From: Echinometra lucunter | Lineage: Eukaryota; Echinodermata; Echinoidea; Camarodonta; Echinometridae | Length of the DNA stretch: 64,000 nt | Direction: 5' to 3' | NCBI GenBank assembly: GCA_029962745.1 | Contig: CM057162.1 | Location: 20,175,491 to 20,239,490 of the forward strand | Part shown: positions 49,057 to 58,469 of the stretch, piece after piece | Layout of the letters: each line of letters starts with the position of its first letter | Position numbering within the stretch: position 1 is the stretch's first letter | Notes under the pieces: model-generated | Databases searched by the model: none | Seen by the model: only the letters and a program-made list of their open reading frames with translations | What the model was told of the DNA's origin: nothing | Position numbers and translations under genes: made by a program

Positions 49057-51340
49057 TGATAATAGTAATAATTATAATAATAATAATAATAATAACAACA
49101 ACAACAACAGTTATAACGATAATAATAACAATAATAACAACAGCAAAAAGAATGATAATAATGAAACTAAAAATAACGATAATAACAATGATGTTATTCA
49201 AATATGATATATGCTTTCAGGGTTCCTTTTCAGTACAAATACTCAATCATAGCATTACCCCATTATTTAGCTCCGGCAACTGTAGTGCTCCCAGTCCGTG
49301 CATTCAAGGAGAAAAAAATCCTACAAAAATACCTACTCATGTGAGTGCTGTATGTTCAACTAAATTTCAATTTTCTGTACTATCCTAATGTCACTTTCTT
49401 TCTCGTCGTCGTTTGTAATCATCTTTCCATTACTTCTCCATTACTCTTGTTCTACATAATTTTGTCAGAATCGCGATGTTAATAATGAACTACTTTCTGT
49501 CCTCGTCGCAGTCACTCTAACCTTATTACAGCAATGAGCGGTGGCGTAGCGAGGGGTATCAGGGGCGAGTGCCCAGCCACCCATCGAAACTGCATGCTTT
49601 AAACGTGAAGAAAAAGAAGAAACTACTAAATAAAAGGGAAGTAAAGGGAGAAGGTGGAGAACTTGAAACGAAACCCTGCCCCTTTAGAAAAAAAAAAAAC
49701 CAGGGACGTTAGATAAGGGCACACTTACACAATCTATTTCAAGCGATAGATTTCTGTTCATGCATTAAATTAGCCTAGTAATATTGCCTTCTGCTACAAC
49801 CCCTCCCCCCTCCCCCTTCCCCCCCCCACCACTTCCTAGACTGTCCACTAAATGGATATTTCTGGCTACGCCACTCAGCCATAATGATGCCCCCATATAT
49901 TCCCATTACCTTTCACGGTGAGAGACATACTTATAACAAGCACCAGCAGCAGGATGATTGTTACGATGATACACAGGGCCGTGTAGATCCTGATCTTCTT
50001 CTTGGTATATGTCCTTTGCTTTTCATATCTCTCATGCACCTCCACGTTCCCGCCATTTTCTGCTGCGGCTGCTCCCCCGTTGTTAGCAAGTAGAGGTCCC
50101 GATGGAAGCTCGGATGGTTTGGCTTGTTCCTCTGATTCTCCTCCTGTCTCTCTCAGTTCGATCTAAGAGTAAATGACCGGAGACAGTATTAGCAGCAAGA
50201 CAACAGAAAGAGAGAGAAAGAGAGAGGAGTATAGGTTTCATATTGATGGATAGATTTGAACAAACATATTTAATGTTTTCACCTAGCCTATCATAGTAAA
50301 ATTGCGCAAAAATTTAAAGTGGCATATTATGATGGGGAGTTGTAGGATGATAAAGAGATTAGGCAGTACATGAAGAGAGAAAGAGGGAGAGAGAGAAAGA
50401 GAGAAAGAAAGAGGTTAGGAAAGAAAGGGCAAGAGATAGATGGAGAAAGAATTGGAGAGAGGTTAAGGGGGTGGAGAACAAGGGGGGAATAAGGGACAAG
50501 ACACAGGAGAAAAGGAAGAAGCTTACAGTAACCAAAAGAGACATTTTAGTTCTTGAACGACAGAATTGGAAAGCATGGTAGCTTTTAGAGAATGTAAGGG
50601 GTTAAAAAGAGGAATTTAAGGAATTGAGGCAAAATCCTTAGATTATGGCAGAAGATCGAGAGAGAGATTAAGTGGCAGGTGGCAACAGTAAAGTTGAATC
50701 AAAGAGTAGAGAAAATAGATGGCCATGTATGTAAACCATAACACCGTATAAACTGAAAATGTTGTTGAAAGGTTGTTAATAAGATAATGTACACAGAGAA
50801 AGTTGATTAAGCTCAGGTTTCACATTAATGACGCCTGGTTTTATATAGTTGCGTCAATACCTGCGCTGATCAAACAGTCTTCCGTCAAACGCCTTAGGCA
50901 TCGAGTAGTGGACTGGCAAGACAGATATGTGTGTTAAACAAGGACCCCTGCACAATTATTGATTGTGTTCTTTCTTACACCACACGCTGACGCATTCTTC
51001 CGTCAGCAAATGACGCTTCGTTTTCAAGGCATCAGTCTAGGTGTCTCTTATTGAATAAGAGACACCGGTGCTCTATAACACTAATGTTCTAGTTTTCGCT
51101 TGAATATAGCCATATTCCATACACACAGACATACAAATGTTATCTTTTAACACAAGTTTAGCACGGCAGTTTCGGACACGTCAAAATCAATAAAACAGAT
51201 TAATAAATCAATATGGAGACTGGTTAATGTCAAAAGTAATACTTTCACAAACTTCAGAATCTAATACACGAATGATAAAACGAATACTCTGTTAGATTCA
51301 ATAAAATTGTACATACCCGTGTAGTTTCCTCGGTGGTCAT
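36743..51340 (-). CDS. Type II membrane protein with SEA, four LDLa and a CUB-like domain, 13 exons
   Basis: Exons on the minus strand: 51340-51317, 50162-49910, 48142-48086, 44307-44242, 43784-43672, 43485-43437 (tentative), 42189-42016, 41704-41666, 41113-40985, 40185-40084, 39601-39461, 37833-37471 and 36945-36743. The joined model is 1713 nt (570 aa) with all phases compatible. Order: cytoplasmic tail of about 65 residues, signal anchor, Thr/Ser-rich stalk, SEA domain, LDLa 1-3, a CUB-like beta domain, LDLa 4 and a Ser-rich tail. Most introns are phase 1, as in proteins built by exon shuffling. The architecture resembles the stalk of type II transmembrane serine proteases and other SEA/LDLa receptors, but no protease domain follows: the frame stops after LDLa 4. 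Ligand binding or shedding at the SEA domain is inferred from family behaviour. Confidence 0.82.
37471..37833 (-). CDS. SEA/LDLa protein, exon 12: CUB-like beta domain
   Basis: 363 nt, phase 1 to 1, acceptor CTTATCACAG, donor GTAATT. About 120 residues rich in beta-strand pattern, with [12 protein letters not shown] in the middle and [20 protein letters not shown] near the end, similar to the last strands of CUB domains. No cysteines, so an atypical CUB or CUB-like fold. Three N-glycosylation sequons (NLS, NVT, NAT). Confidence 0.75.
38295..38800 (+). mobile_element. LINE ORF2 C-terminal fragment, antisense in a host intron
   Basis: Frames [15 protein letters not shown], then (after a frameshift) [14 protein letters not shown], match the end of L1/Tx1-like ORF2 proteins (...NFKLLH.IL...C..FW...). 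Lies antisense in the intron between LDLa 3 and the CUB-like exon. Inactive. Confidence 0.6.
39461..39601 (-). CDS. SEA/LDLa protein, exon 11: LDLa 3
   Basis: 141 nt, phase 1 to 1, acceptor CATCCAG, donor GTATGT. Six cysteines, but the calcium loop is degenerate ([18 protein letters not shown]). It is the closest in this gene to the LDLa of the downstream gene at 59.5 kb. Confidence 0.86.
40084..40185 (-). CDS. SEA/LDLa protein, exon 10: LDLa 2
   Basis: 102 nt, phase 1 to 1, acceptor CCTTTTCAG, donor GTAAGT. Complete LDLa with [16 protein letters not shown]; the last Cys codon spans the splice junction. Confidence 0.88.
40780..40862 (-). pseudogene. Degenerate extra LDLa exon
   Basis: Encodes [25 protein letters not shown], matching the second half of LDLa 1 (exon 9) just upstream. 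Its first half is replaced by a CT/GA microsatellite (about 40858-40925). The last Cys has become Trp and no good donor follows. Looks like a tandem exon duplicate that decayed; skipping it keeps the gene in frame. Confidence 0.65.
40858..40935. repeat. (CT)n microsatellite replacing half an LDLa exon
   Basis: CT dinucleotides with interruptions, running into the degenerate LDLa exon at 40780-40862. Confidence 0.9.
40985..41113 (-). CDS. SEA/LDLa protein, exon 9: LDLa 1
   Basis: 129 nt, phase 1 to 1, acceptor TTGTTTGTCAG, donor GTAAGT. Six cysteines in LDLa spacing and the calcium-site signature [16 protein letters not shown]. Confidence 0.87.
41666..41704 (-). CDS. SEA/LDLa protein, exon 8: Thr-rich linker
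   Basis: 39-nt microexon, phase 1 to 1, acceptor TTTTTTACAG and donor GTAAGA; encodes [12 protein letters not shown] between SEA and the first LDLa. Confidence 0.68.
42016..42189 (-). CDS. SEA/LDLa protein, exon 7: second half of SEA domain
   Basis: Encodes [11 protein letters not shown], which fits the central GS[VI].. strand of SEA domains where autoproteolysis occurs in some members, then a helix ending near LLLQLNG. Donor GTGAGA in phase 1. The 5' end is 42189 or 42194, depending on which of two overlapping AG acceptors is used. Confidence 0.72.
43437..43485 (-). CDS. SEA/LDLa protein, tentative exon 6: SEA middle
   Basis: 49 nt between GTGTCTCCAG and GTATAC, encoding [16 protein letters not shown]. 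Its phases (0 to 1) are what is needed to bridge exons 5 and 7, using GATCAG|GTAGC as exon 7 acceptor. It is somewhat short for the SEA middle, so another exon may be the true one. Confidence 0.4.
43672..43784 (-). CDS. SEA/LDLa protein, exon 5: first half of SEA domain
   Basis: Acceptor TTTTTTGTACAG, donor GTAAGT, phase 1 to 0. Encodes [20 protein letters not shown] and [14 protein letters not shown], fitting the SEA pattern of a beta strand then helix with Y..L...F. NFT is an N-glycosylation site. Confidence 0.75.
44242..44307 (-). CDS. SEA/LDLa protein, exon 4: stalk into SEA
   Basis: 66 nt, phase 1 to 1, acceptor TTCATGCAG and donor GTAAGA; encodes [20 protein letters not shown] and leads into the first SEA strand. 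Confidence 0.72.
   Translation of the reverse strand, partial: KAVRTRPVGQPIKQFLLLFSI
45050..45392 (+). repeat. Dispersed repeat with C-run, copy 2
   Basis: Second copy of the 11575-11865 repeat, with an extra (CTCG)n block GGCTCGCTCGCTCGCTCGC near 45230 that copy 1 lacks. In intron 3 of the SEA/LDLa gene. Confidence 0.75.
46200..46293. repeat. (CTTT)n/(CT)n microsatellite
   Basis: CTTT repeats followed by CT repeats in intron 3 of the SEA/LDLa gene. Confidence 0.95.
48086..48142 (-). CDS. SEA/LDLa protein, exon 3: Thr/Ser-rich stalk
   Basis: 57 nt, phase 1 to 1, acceptor TTTTGTAG and donor GTAAGT; encodes [18 protein letters not shown], a likely O-glycosylated stalk. Confidence 0.7.
48945..49195. 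repeat. (AAT/GAT/AAC)n microsatellite
   Basis: About 250 bp imperfect tract in intron 2 of the SEA/LDLa gene. Confidence 0.95.
49541..49874. mobile_element. Possible short inverted-repeat element
   Basis: GTGGCGTAGC at 49541-49550 and GCTACGCCAC at 49865-49874 frame about 330 bp with CCC-rich tracts, in intron 2 of the SEA/LDLa gene. Evidence is only the 10-bp ends. Confidence 0.4.
49910..50162 (-). CDS. SEA/LDLa protein, exon 2: cytoplasmic tail and signal anchor
   Basis: Acceptor CTCTTAG, donor GTAATG, phase 0 to 1. Encodes a charged, Ala/Gly-rich tail, the basic stop sequence [10 protein letters not shown], and a transmembrane run of about 20 residues ([18 protein letters not shown]). 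The positive residues before the hydrophobic run favour cytoplasmic N-terminus (type II) topology. Confidence 0.85.
51317..51340 (-). CDS. SEA/LDLa protein, exon 1
   Basis: Eight codons, MTTEETTR, from ATG 51340-51338 to a GTATGT donor in phase 0. Short, but it joins in frame to the next exon. The start could instead lie in an unrecognised upstream exon. Confidence 0.6.
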
Positions 51341-52987
51341 TTCGAAGTAATGAATGCAGTGTCGCAAAATACATCTTCCACAGACGAACGATTGGAATAG
51401 ATTTGAAGCAGTGCAACGAAAGTGTGTGGATTGATGTGGAGCGTGCGTGCCTTCATGTGTGCGTGAGTGTATGACGGTGAGATCGATAAACCTGGAGGTC
51501 ACACAAGATAGATAGGAACTATGCAGTGAGAACATTATGTCAATGCTCTCTTCACATGAACAAAAGGATGACCTTGGTCAGATGGTGAAAGAAATACAAT
51601 TGTATTCTATGTGTAATTTGTTGATGGTTTTTGTACGATCAGTGTTCATTGTGCTTGGGTAGAATGTCCTCAGTCCTTCCTTCCTTCCTTCCTTCCGGTA
51701 TTGTTTAAAGCGCCACTTAGGCCAAATAAAAATAATATAGTTTTTCGTCCCCTCCTTCCTTTACTCTGACCGCCCTTTTTTTTTTTTCTCGTTATTTGAT
51801 ATTTTTGTTCTGAAATGAAATAAATGAGAATGTGAGGACATCTAGACAATAAGATAACTAAAAACATTAATAGAATGCAATTTATTTCAGTGTTGAGCCT
51901 TTGAAATGCATGTAAAATTGAAGTTGAATTCATTCGAATGTGTTGAAATTGACCCAGTAGTATTTTTATTTATCAGAAATATAAAAGATATTGAATAACA
52001 TGGTACTTTGTTTTCGAAAATTCATGACGAGAAAGTAGAATAAATTTACTTGGCCTTATTTTCATAGACTGCATTGCTTTATCTCATTTACCCTATGCAT
52101 ACTCTACCTATGCAGACTTGCAGGCTTTCTTCTTTTTCCATCTTGTCCGTCCCCCAACCACCCCCCTCTCTCTTTCCCTGACCTTTTCAGTGATTTCTTT
52201 CTCAGTCTACTCACCCTCCCCTCTCCTTTTGATATTCTATTACAAACTTCATTTCCCCATATCTATTTTCTCGTTCCGCCTTAACACTCTCGGTATAAAC
52301 AAATCTCTCTCTCTCTCTCTCTCCCTCCCTCTTTCTTCTCTTTCCCCCCTTCACTTGTCTCCCACTATTCATTTATTTATTTATTCATTTATTCATTTAT
52401 TTATTTATTTCGCTATACAAAGACATGCAAATACACATGATACGTATCAAAGGTCAAGGGACCAAAATTGACCATGTTTACAATAAAATAATCAGATTAT
52501 AGAAACAACAATTACGCGATTCCTTGCAGAAAAGTACCACATAAAGCATGGCTATTTTTATCTTATTTTATTTGCACTTATGTACGTGTAGATATCGCAT
52601 TTTACCTCTTCTCCTCTCATTCTCTCTCTCTCTCTCTCCCCCTCTCTCCCCCTCTTTCTTATTTAAGACCCCAGTCAAATCTACAAGACCGATACACGAT
52701 CGATCGATCGATATCAAATGTAACACACAAAAATGCATTATGAATTAATGCTGAATGGCGAGATATCGGGTAGTGCGTAGTCGGGTTTAATGGTGTGACT
52801 CTGTTTTGACTATCACATCAACCTTCTCACTGAAGTGTGAATACCACTGGGATATAGATTCATCTGCATTCATCATCTAGGCTTGCTATTTTGCTCATCA
52901 GTCTTACGGTGATTCATTCATCAGCACAGAGACAATTTCCTATCAAAGATACCCCCTTGTAAAAAAAAATATATATATATATATATA

Positions 52988-54554
52988 CAGTGTGTCCCAG
53001 AAAAAACGAAACCGAGATGTATCGATGTTTATTTATATCTTAATCACAATTATGATTAATTACTAATACATATTTGTGAAGCTTAGACCCTCCTCTTTCA
53101 TTAGATACCACTCATATGATACATACTTCACGCATGAGTGAATTAGAACAATATGAATAAGGGCTGCCCAAAAGGCCTTTGCACAACCATACCTCAAATT
53201 CAAAGAGGTAGATATGAAAATATTTTTGTTACTGTGAAATGAAAATAATACTTCTGAATAGTTCATTTTCCGCTCTTTAATATAACTCCTCAATGGGTGA
53301 AAATGAGTCGGGGATGACTAAGCTCTGCTCTTGTAAAGTGATGCTTGCATTTCCCTAATTTATTACATGAATACGTTTGCATTCGCTGCCTGTCTTAGCA
53401 GTGAACAAAGAAGACAAAAGACTTCATGCATGGTTGATCATCAAGAAAATGGAGTGGTGAGTACAAAACCTCATAAAAATGATAACAGCTGATTAATAAT
53501 GAAGAATGTTTTCATTAACATAATTCACCTTCCAGTTATCAACTGATAGATCAACGAGTGTTTCTAGTAACAAAATGGGACGTCCTGAGCTCGAGAGCCT
53601 TCAGCAGGTTGCTGGTGTTGCTGTCTGTCTAGCAGTGTCATGTCTGGTTCAATTTATGAATAGCTTTTATGGAAAGATATTAACTCTCTAAGCACTGACA
53701 GCTATGCAGTGGTGTTTGACTTAATAAATGTATTAGATGAACAAACGTCCATAACATCAACACACAAACACGCATACAGAGGGAACGAGAGGAAGTGTGA
53801 GGGGGTGAAGAGTAATGGTTTTGAGTTCCGAGTGGGGTTAAGGATGGGGTGGGGATGAGGAGGAGGGTGGGAGGGATGGGTTTTAACATGCCATGTATGG
53901 GTTATGCAGTGTTGTTTCACTAAATCTATCCATTAGATGAACAAACGACCATAACACAATACATATACCATCACACACACACACACACATAACGAGGGAG
54001 GGAGAGGGAGCTTGGGGGATTGTAGAGTTTGGGTTCCGGGAGGGATTGGGGTTGGGGGCTTGGGTGGGGTGGTGAGATGGGCAATGAAGATGAGGATGGT
54101 GGGATAGAAGGTATCTCTACACTAAAGTTTTTTAGAGCACGCGTGACCATCTCCGCATCCATTCATGCGAATAATTGATGCGAACAATTGGTGAGAAGTT
54201 AAGAAACAAATGATTTCAAAATTCAAGGAAATGTCATCAGTATTTCAATTTAAGTTATCTCTGTCATCCCTGGTTCATTTTTCCCGATTGAGGTGTCAAA
54301 CGAAAGGGCAGAAAATGAAATTTCTAGAAATGTGATTATCTCTTTGAATTCAAACATCGTTGGTCAAACAATTTTTTGGTTACCCAATTCACACTGTCTT
54401 TATTCACTAATGCGTGAAATATATATCATATGAATGACATCGCATGAAAGAAGAGGGTCTAAGCTTTACAAATATGTGCCACTTATTAATCATAACTGTG
54501 ATTAAGGTATGATTAAACATCGATCAATCTCGGTTTTGTTTATTCTGGGACACA

Positions 54555-54557
<3 letters not shown>
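52988..54557. mobile_element. TA-flanked non-autonomous DNA transposon, ~150-bp TIRs
   Basis: Ends CAGTGTGTCCCAGAAAAAAC and its inverted counterpart ending GGGACACACTG, bordered by TA on both sides as in Tc1/mariner insertions. Homology of the arms runs about 150 bp (to about 53135 and from about 54410). No transposase ORF inside; the core has two imperfect tandem units (about 53700-53895 and 53903-54075) rich in G. Confidence 0.8.
53700..54075. repeat. Imperfect tandem duplication inside the TA-flanked element
   Basis: Two units share ATTAGATGAACAAACG, CCATAACA and a G-rich end with GTTCCG and GGGGTGG. A CA dinucleotide tract (about 53974-53990) is expanded in the second unit only. Confidence 0.7.
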
Positions 54558-54606
<49 letters not shown>

Positions 54607-55129
54607 AAAAAAATATAAAGAAGATTCACAACGATATATGGAATACACAGGGTAACCTGGTTTGTACTTCACAAGCGCTTTCGATTTAATTCTCTTCAGG
54701 TGAAGTGGTTATTTTTACAATTTCACATGGTTTATATACAGGTACAAGATAAAGTATGGTTATGTACTTGCAAGGAGATACTGTTAGATTACAATAAAGA
54801 CTAGGATTATCCGATTTCTATTCATTAGCATTCTATTTAAATCCAAGATTAAGTGTCACTTGTGCAGGTAGTTTGCTTTTATTCTAAGTGACTAATCCGT
54901 AATGTTTAACAAATTCTCATTGGTTATAATACAAAGGTTCTTCTTAAAGAATGTCCTAAGTTCGTGGGAACGTCAATGAAATAAAGACAACTCACTTAGA
55001 TCATGATAAAAAAATTGAATAAATAGATAGATAAAGGGAGAAAGGAACAAAGCGGGTGTTTCCTATCTTTTGGACAGAGGTACATGATGTCATGAATGGG
55101 GGGGGGGGGGGGGAAGAAAAGGTATGTTT

Positions 55130-55236
55130 AGAGGGAGAGAGAAGGAGAGGGAGAGAAAAAAAGGAGAGAACGGATGAAGAGGGGGGGGGGAGTGGGAGAG
55201 AGAGACAAAGAGAGAGAGAGGGAGAGAGAGAGAGGG
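55130..55236. repeat. (GA)n/G-rich purine tract
   Basis: Purine-only stretch, GAGAGA with G runs, upstream of the Penelope-like element. Confidence 0.9.
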
Positions 55237-55538
55237 TATGTATATGTGTTTTTTCAATTAAATGTTTGTCTTACAAGAGAAAAGTTTGATTTATAAACAG
55301 AGAATTATGTATATATATACACGACGAAGTAGGTAATTAACATGATTAATTCATAATACGATTTCATACTAAATTTCATCAAAATAAGGGGATGCACAAT
55401 ATGGTTAATAAAGACCTTACACAAAATGTGATATTTATAAACGGTGTTCCCGTTCTGACTACAGTGCATTCAGAGAAGGAGTAAATCTTGAGATAAAGTA
55501 TTTCTCTTTTAGGCCCCTCTTAATCTTATTGTCCTCGT

Positions 55539-56522
55539 TCATTTTATAAAACGGGACAATGTTAAGTTTGGTTCTTGAGACCCAGCACATGATTTAATGT
55601 GGGAACTTACTTTTATTTGTTGGTATTGTTCATGACGAATTTGTTGTCTATGTACTGTGAGTCGATGTCGGAGTGTGTCTCCTGTCTCTCCAATATATTG
55701 CTCTCCACAGCCATGACAATTAATACAATAAATTAAATTCTGCGTAGTACAGGTGAAAGGAAATGATATTACGAATGGTTTATTTTGATTTTTAAAGAAA
55801 AGCTGATTAGTTTCTTTCATATATGGGCACGCTTTGCATCTTTTGTTCGTACATTTTTTAATACCATTTTCCGACCTATTCTTATCTTGTATTTTATGGG
55901 CTGCTCTAGTTAACATGCGTTTTAAGTTTGGGCTTTGCCGTTTACTTAAGATTAGTTCTGTTCCTTTAAATGCCAGATTTAATTCTTTGTCATTTGAAAG
56001 TGTTAACAGTGATTCCTTAATCAGTTTACTAATATTGGGGTTATTTGGATTATGAGTGTGTATAAATGGTATTGACTGGGTATTGTCTTGTTTTGGTTTA
56101 CTTGACCTTAGTTCCTCTTGTGAGAGTTTTTCAGCTTTCTTGATACCGTTTAGAATGATGCTTTCCGGATATTCTCTGTCTTTTAACATGAGGTTTAATT
56201 CCAATAAACGTTTCTTGCGTACTTCAGCGTCTGATACGATGGTGCAAATCCGTCTTGCTAAATTATATGGAACATTAATTTTACAGTGTCTGGGGTGGCA
56301 AGATTTAAAGTGTAAATACTGATGTGTATCCGTTACTTTATAAAATATGTCAGTTTTAATGTTGTTCATTTCATTTATTACCGTTATGTCCAAGAAGTTG
56401 ATTCTATCAGTACTTTCCTCGGATTTATTGTAATCTAACAGTATCTCCTTGCAAGTACATAACCATACTTTATCTTGTACCTGTATATAAACCATGTGAA
56501 ATTGTAAAAACAACCACTTCAC
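55539..56522 (-). CDS. Penelope-like element: RT C-terminus plus GIY-YIG endonuclease
   Basis: Open frame of 327 aa. Residues 42-120 match the end of a PLE reverse transcriptase (NFLDITV, TDTHQYLHF, SCHPRHCK). A CCHH-type zinc region lies at about 223-235 (KCTNKRCKACPYM). The GIY-YIG domain follows at 262-297 (NLIYCINC, QYIGETG, LRHR, VHR). The RT palm with its catalytic YxDD is absent, so the element is 5'-truncated. Residues 1-33 are encoded within the terminal repeat. Retrotransposon protein, not a host gene. Confidence 0.85.
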   Translation of the reverse strand: MKWLFLQFHMVYIQVQDKVWLCTCKEILLDYNKSEESTDRINFLDITVINEMNNIKTDIFYKVTDTHQYLHFKSCHPRHCKINVPYNLARRICTIVSDAEVRKKRLLELNLMLKDREYPESIILNGIKKAEKLSQEELRSSKPKQDNTQSIPFIHTHNPNNPNISKLIKESLLTLSNDKELNLAFKGTELILSKRQSPNLKRMLTRAAHKIQDKNRSENGIKKCTNKRCKACPYMKETNQLFFKNQNKPFVISFPFTCTTQNLIYCINCHGCGEQYIGETGDTLRHRLTVHRQQIRHEQYQQIKVSSHIKSCAGSQEPNLTLSRFIK

Positions 56523-56670
56523 CTGAAGAGAATTAAATCGAAAGCGCTTGTGAAGTACAAACCAGGTTACCCTGTGTATTCCATATATCGTTGTGAATCT
56601 TCTTTATATTTTTTTTTCTGATATTTTAACCCTGCATCTCGTCGGACCTTTTGGGCCCTTTGAACATTTT

Positions 56671-56706
<36 letters not shown>

Positions 56707-57514
56707 CACACACATATGTGTATATATTGAAATGAAAATAAATGAGGCGAACTTCTACAGGGGAATGCCATCTTCTCAACGAAATATAGGCCTACTTGGG
56801 ATATAATCATGCTTGATATTTATATCAAAATGCACGTCTTCAAAAGAAACAAATTCTGGATTAATGGCAGTCATGATCCCCCGTCTCTTTTTCCTCTCTA
56901 TGTCTCCATCTCCCCCCTTTTTTTTCTCTCTCTCTTCCTCTCCTTTTCTCTTTCCTCTTTCTGTCTACCTCACTACCAGAGTCTTTTCTGTCTGTCTGTC
57001 TGTCTCTCCTTGTCTCCCTTTACATTTCCTTTTGCCCGTATACTAATTTTCTCCTTCTTTCTCACCCCGATGTTTTATCACTGGATACTTCCTAAGTAGT
57101 TCTTTGGATTTCTTTCTTTTAAAATTTTCACAGGTCAAATATTGTTATTTCTTTCCAAATCTTTGCATTTCATTATTTCCTTTGATACTCGGTGGTAAGG
57201 TCTAGCAACAATTTTCCATTAAGTGGAAGAGAACATACAAACAACAAATAATTACATATGTCATCAATAATTGAGAAGACAGCTTGATATGCCTGGGGTG
57301 AATGGAGAGTGAATCGATAAGGTCAAGCATTAAGAATCTTACGGGTATCATGAGAGAAATGTAAAGCCCCTTTCACATGTGCAGCTGTAGACCGCAAGAG
57401 GAAAGGAAATCAGCAGAGGCTAAATAAAACCACTTCACAAGCAAATGAATGAAAATTTAGAATTAATTACTTCTTTGTGTTGCATACAGAGTTAAATGTG
57501 ACCAATTTAACAAA

Positions 57515-57860
57515 GCTCTTTTCTTCTTCTCCTCCTCCTCCTTCTTTTCCTTTTCTCATTTTTTCTTCTTTTCCTTCTCCTTCTTATTCTTCTTCTTCCT
57601 CTACTTCGTCATCTCCTCCTTTTTCACTTTATCCTTCTCCTTATTCTTCATCTGTTTCTCCTTCTTCTTCTTCTTTTCTTTTTCTTCCTCTTCTTCTGCT
57701 AATTCTTCTTGTTCTCTTTCTTCTCCCCTCCTCTTCTTCTTCCTCTCATTCTCCTCCTTCATCTTGTTCTTCTTCCTTCTTCCTTTCCCCTTCCTCCTAT
57801 TTTTTCAGTTATCCTTTCTTCCTCTCTTCTTTCCTTCATTCTTTCCTTTCCTTAATACTT
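57515..57860. repeat. (CTT)-rich pyrimidine tract
   Basis: Almost pure C/T for about 345 bp, mainly CTT/TCC, ending about 300 bp before the TATA box of the third gene. The Ser/Leu-rich ORF is low-complexity. Confidence 0.9.
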
Positions 57861-58160
57861 TTTTTCCCTTCTTGTTTCTATTTTGTTGTTGCTGTTTTTA
57901 GAATGGTCAAGGTAAAGCGCCACCGAAAAACGCGGCGAATATAAACAAACGCATTTACAAATCAATGTAGACCTTTTCAGATTAAAAAACACAAAAAAAT
58001 TAAAAGTATTATAAACGAACTCTGGCCGATGTGACGCCACAGTCAAAGTGTAAACGTAAGCACCATACAAGGAGAGTACAGTCCCTTGTCTAGTTCTGAT
58101 TGGCTGATGAGATATCATAGATTGATATAAGAATGCGCGCGCAGCTGGTAAGGATGATGG

Positions 58161-58167
58161 TATAAAA
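58161..58167 (+). promoter_or_regulatory. TATA box of the third gene
   Basis: TATAAAA lies about 210 bp before the ATG at 58374. Transcription would begin near 58190-58195, within GATCATCAGCAGTC, giving a 5'UTR of about 180 nt. Confidence 0.6.
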
Positions 58168-58373
58168 TGTCGTCTGCTTTGATCATCAGCAGTCTGCTCG
58201 TCTTCACCCCTCATCATCAACGGCTTCAACTGCTTGGTGGAAATCAAACTCAAAGTCAGGCTCGAAGTAAGCTTTGAATCAATACTAAACGAGAACTCTA
58301 GCTGTAATTCCAGTTCCTACTTTGGAGAACTTCGCCAGCTTTCTCGTATAGTAAACGACTTTGAAGGGGAAAG

Positions 58374-58469
58374 ATGAAAATGACGTTGTCATCTCAACTA
58401 TCAGTCTCGATGTTTCTCGGACTCGTTGTCCTTATCTCCGGGCTCGACGTGGACCACGAACACACGCAG
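58374..58469 (+). CDS. Third gene, exon 1: signal peptide
   Basis: ATG at 58374 in GGGGAAAGATGA. Encodes MKMTLSSQLSVSMFLGLVVL and then ISGLDVDHEHTQ: a classic secretory signal followed by an acidic/His-rich mature start. Donor CAG|GTAAGT in phase 0. A TATA promoter and a UTR-like lead support the start. Confidence 0.75.

Larger units (their letters stand above)
54601..56624 (-). mobile_element. Truncated Penelope-like retrotransposon with inverted terminal repeats
   Basis: Arms of about 200 bp at 54601-54798 and 56424-56624 are inverted near-identical copies (for example GATTCACAACGATATATGG against its reverse complement) and enclose the GIY-YIG ORF. PLEs are known for such pseudo-LTRs in direct or inverted arrangement. 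(TA)n tracts flank both ends. Confidence 0.8.

Noticed and set aside
57477..57944. 155-aa Ser-rich ORF
   Set aside because: Pyrimidine tract; low-complexity reading only.
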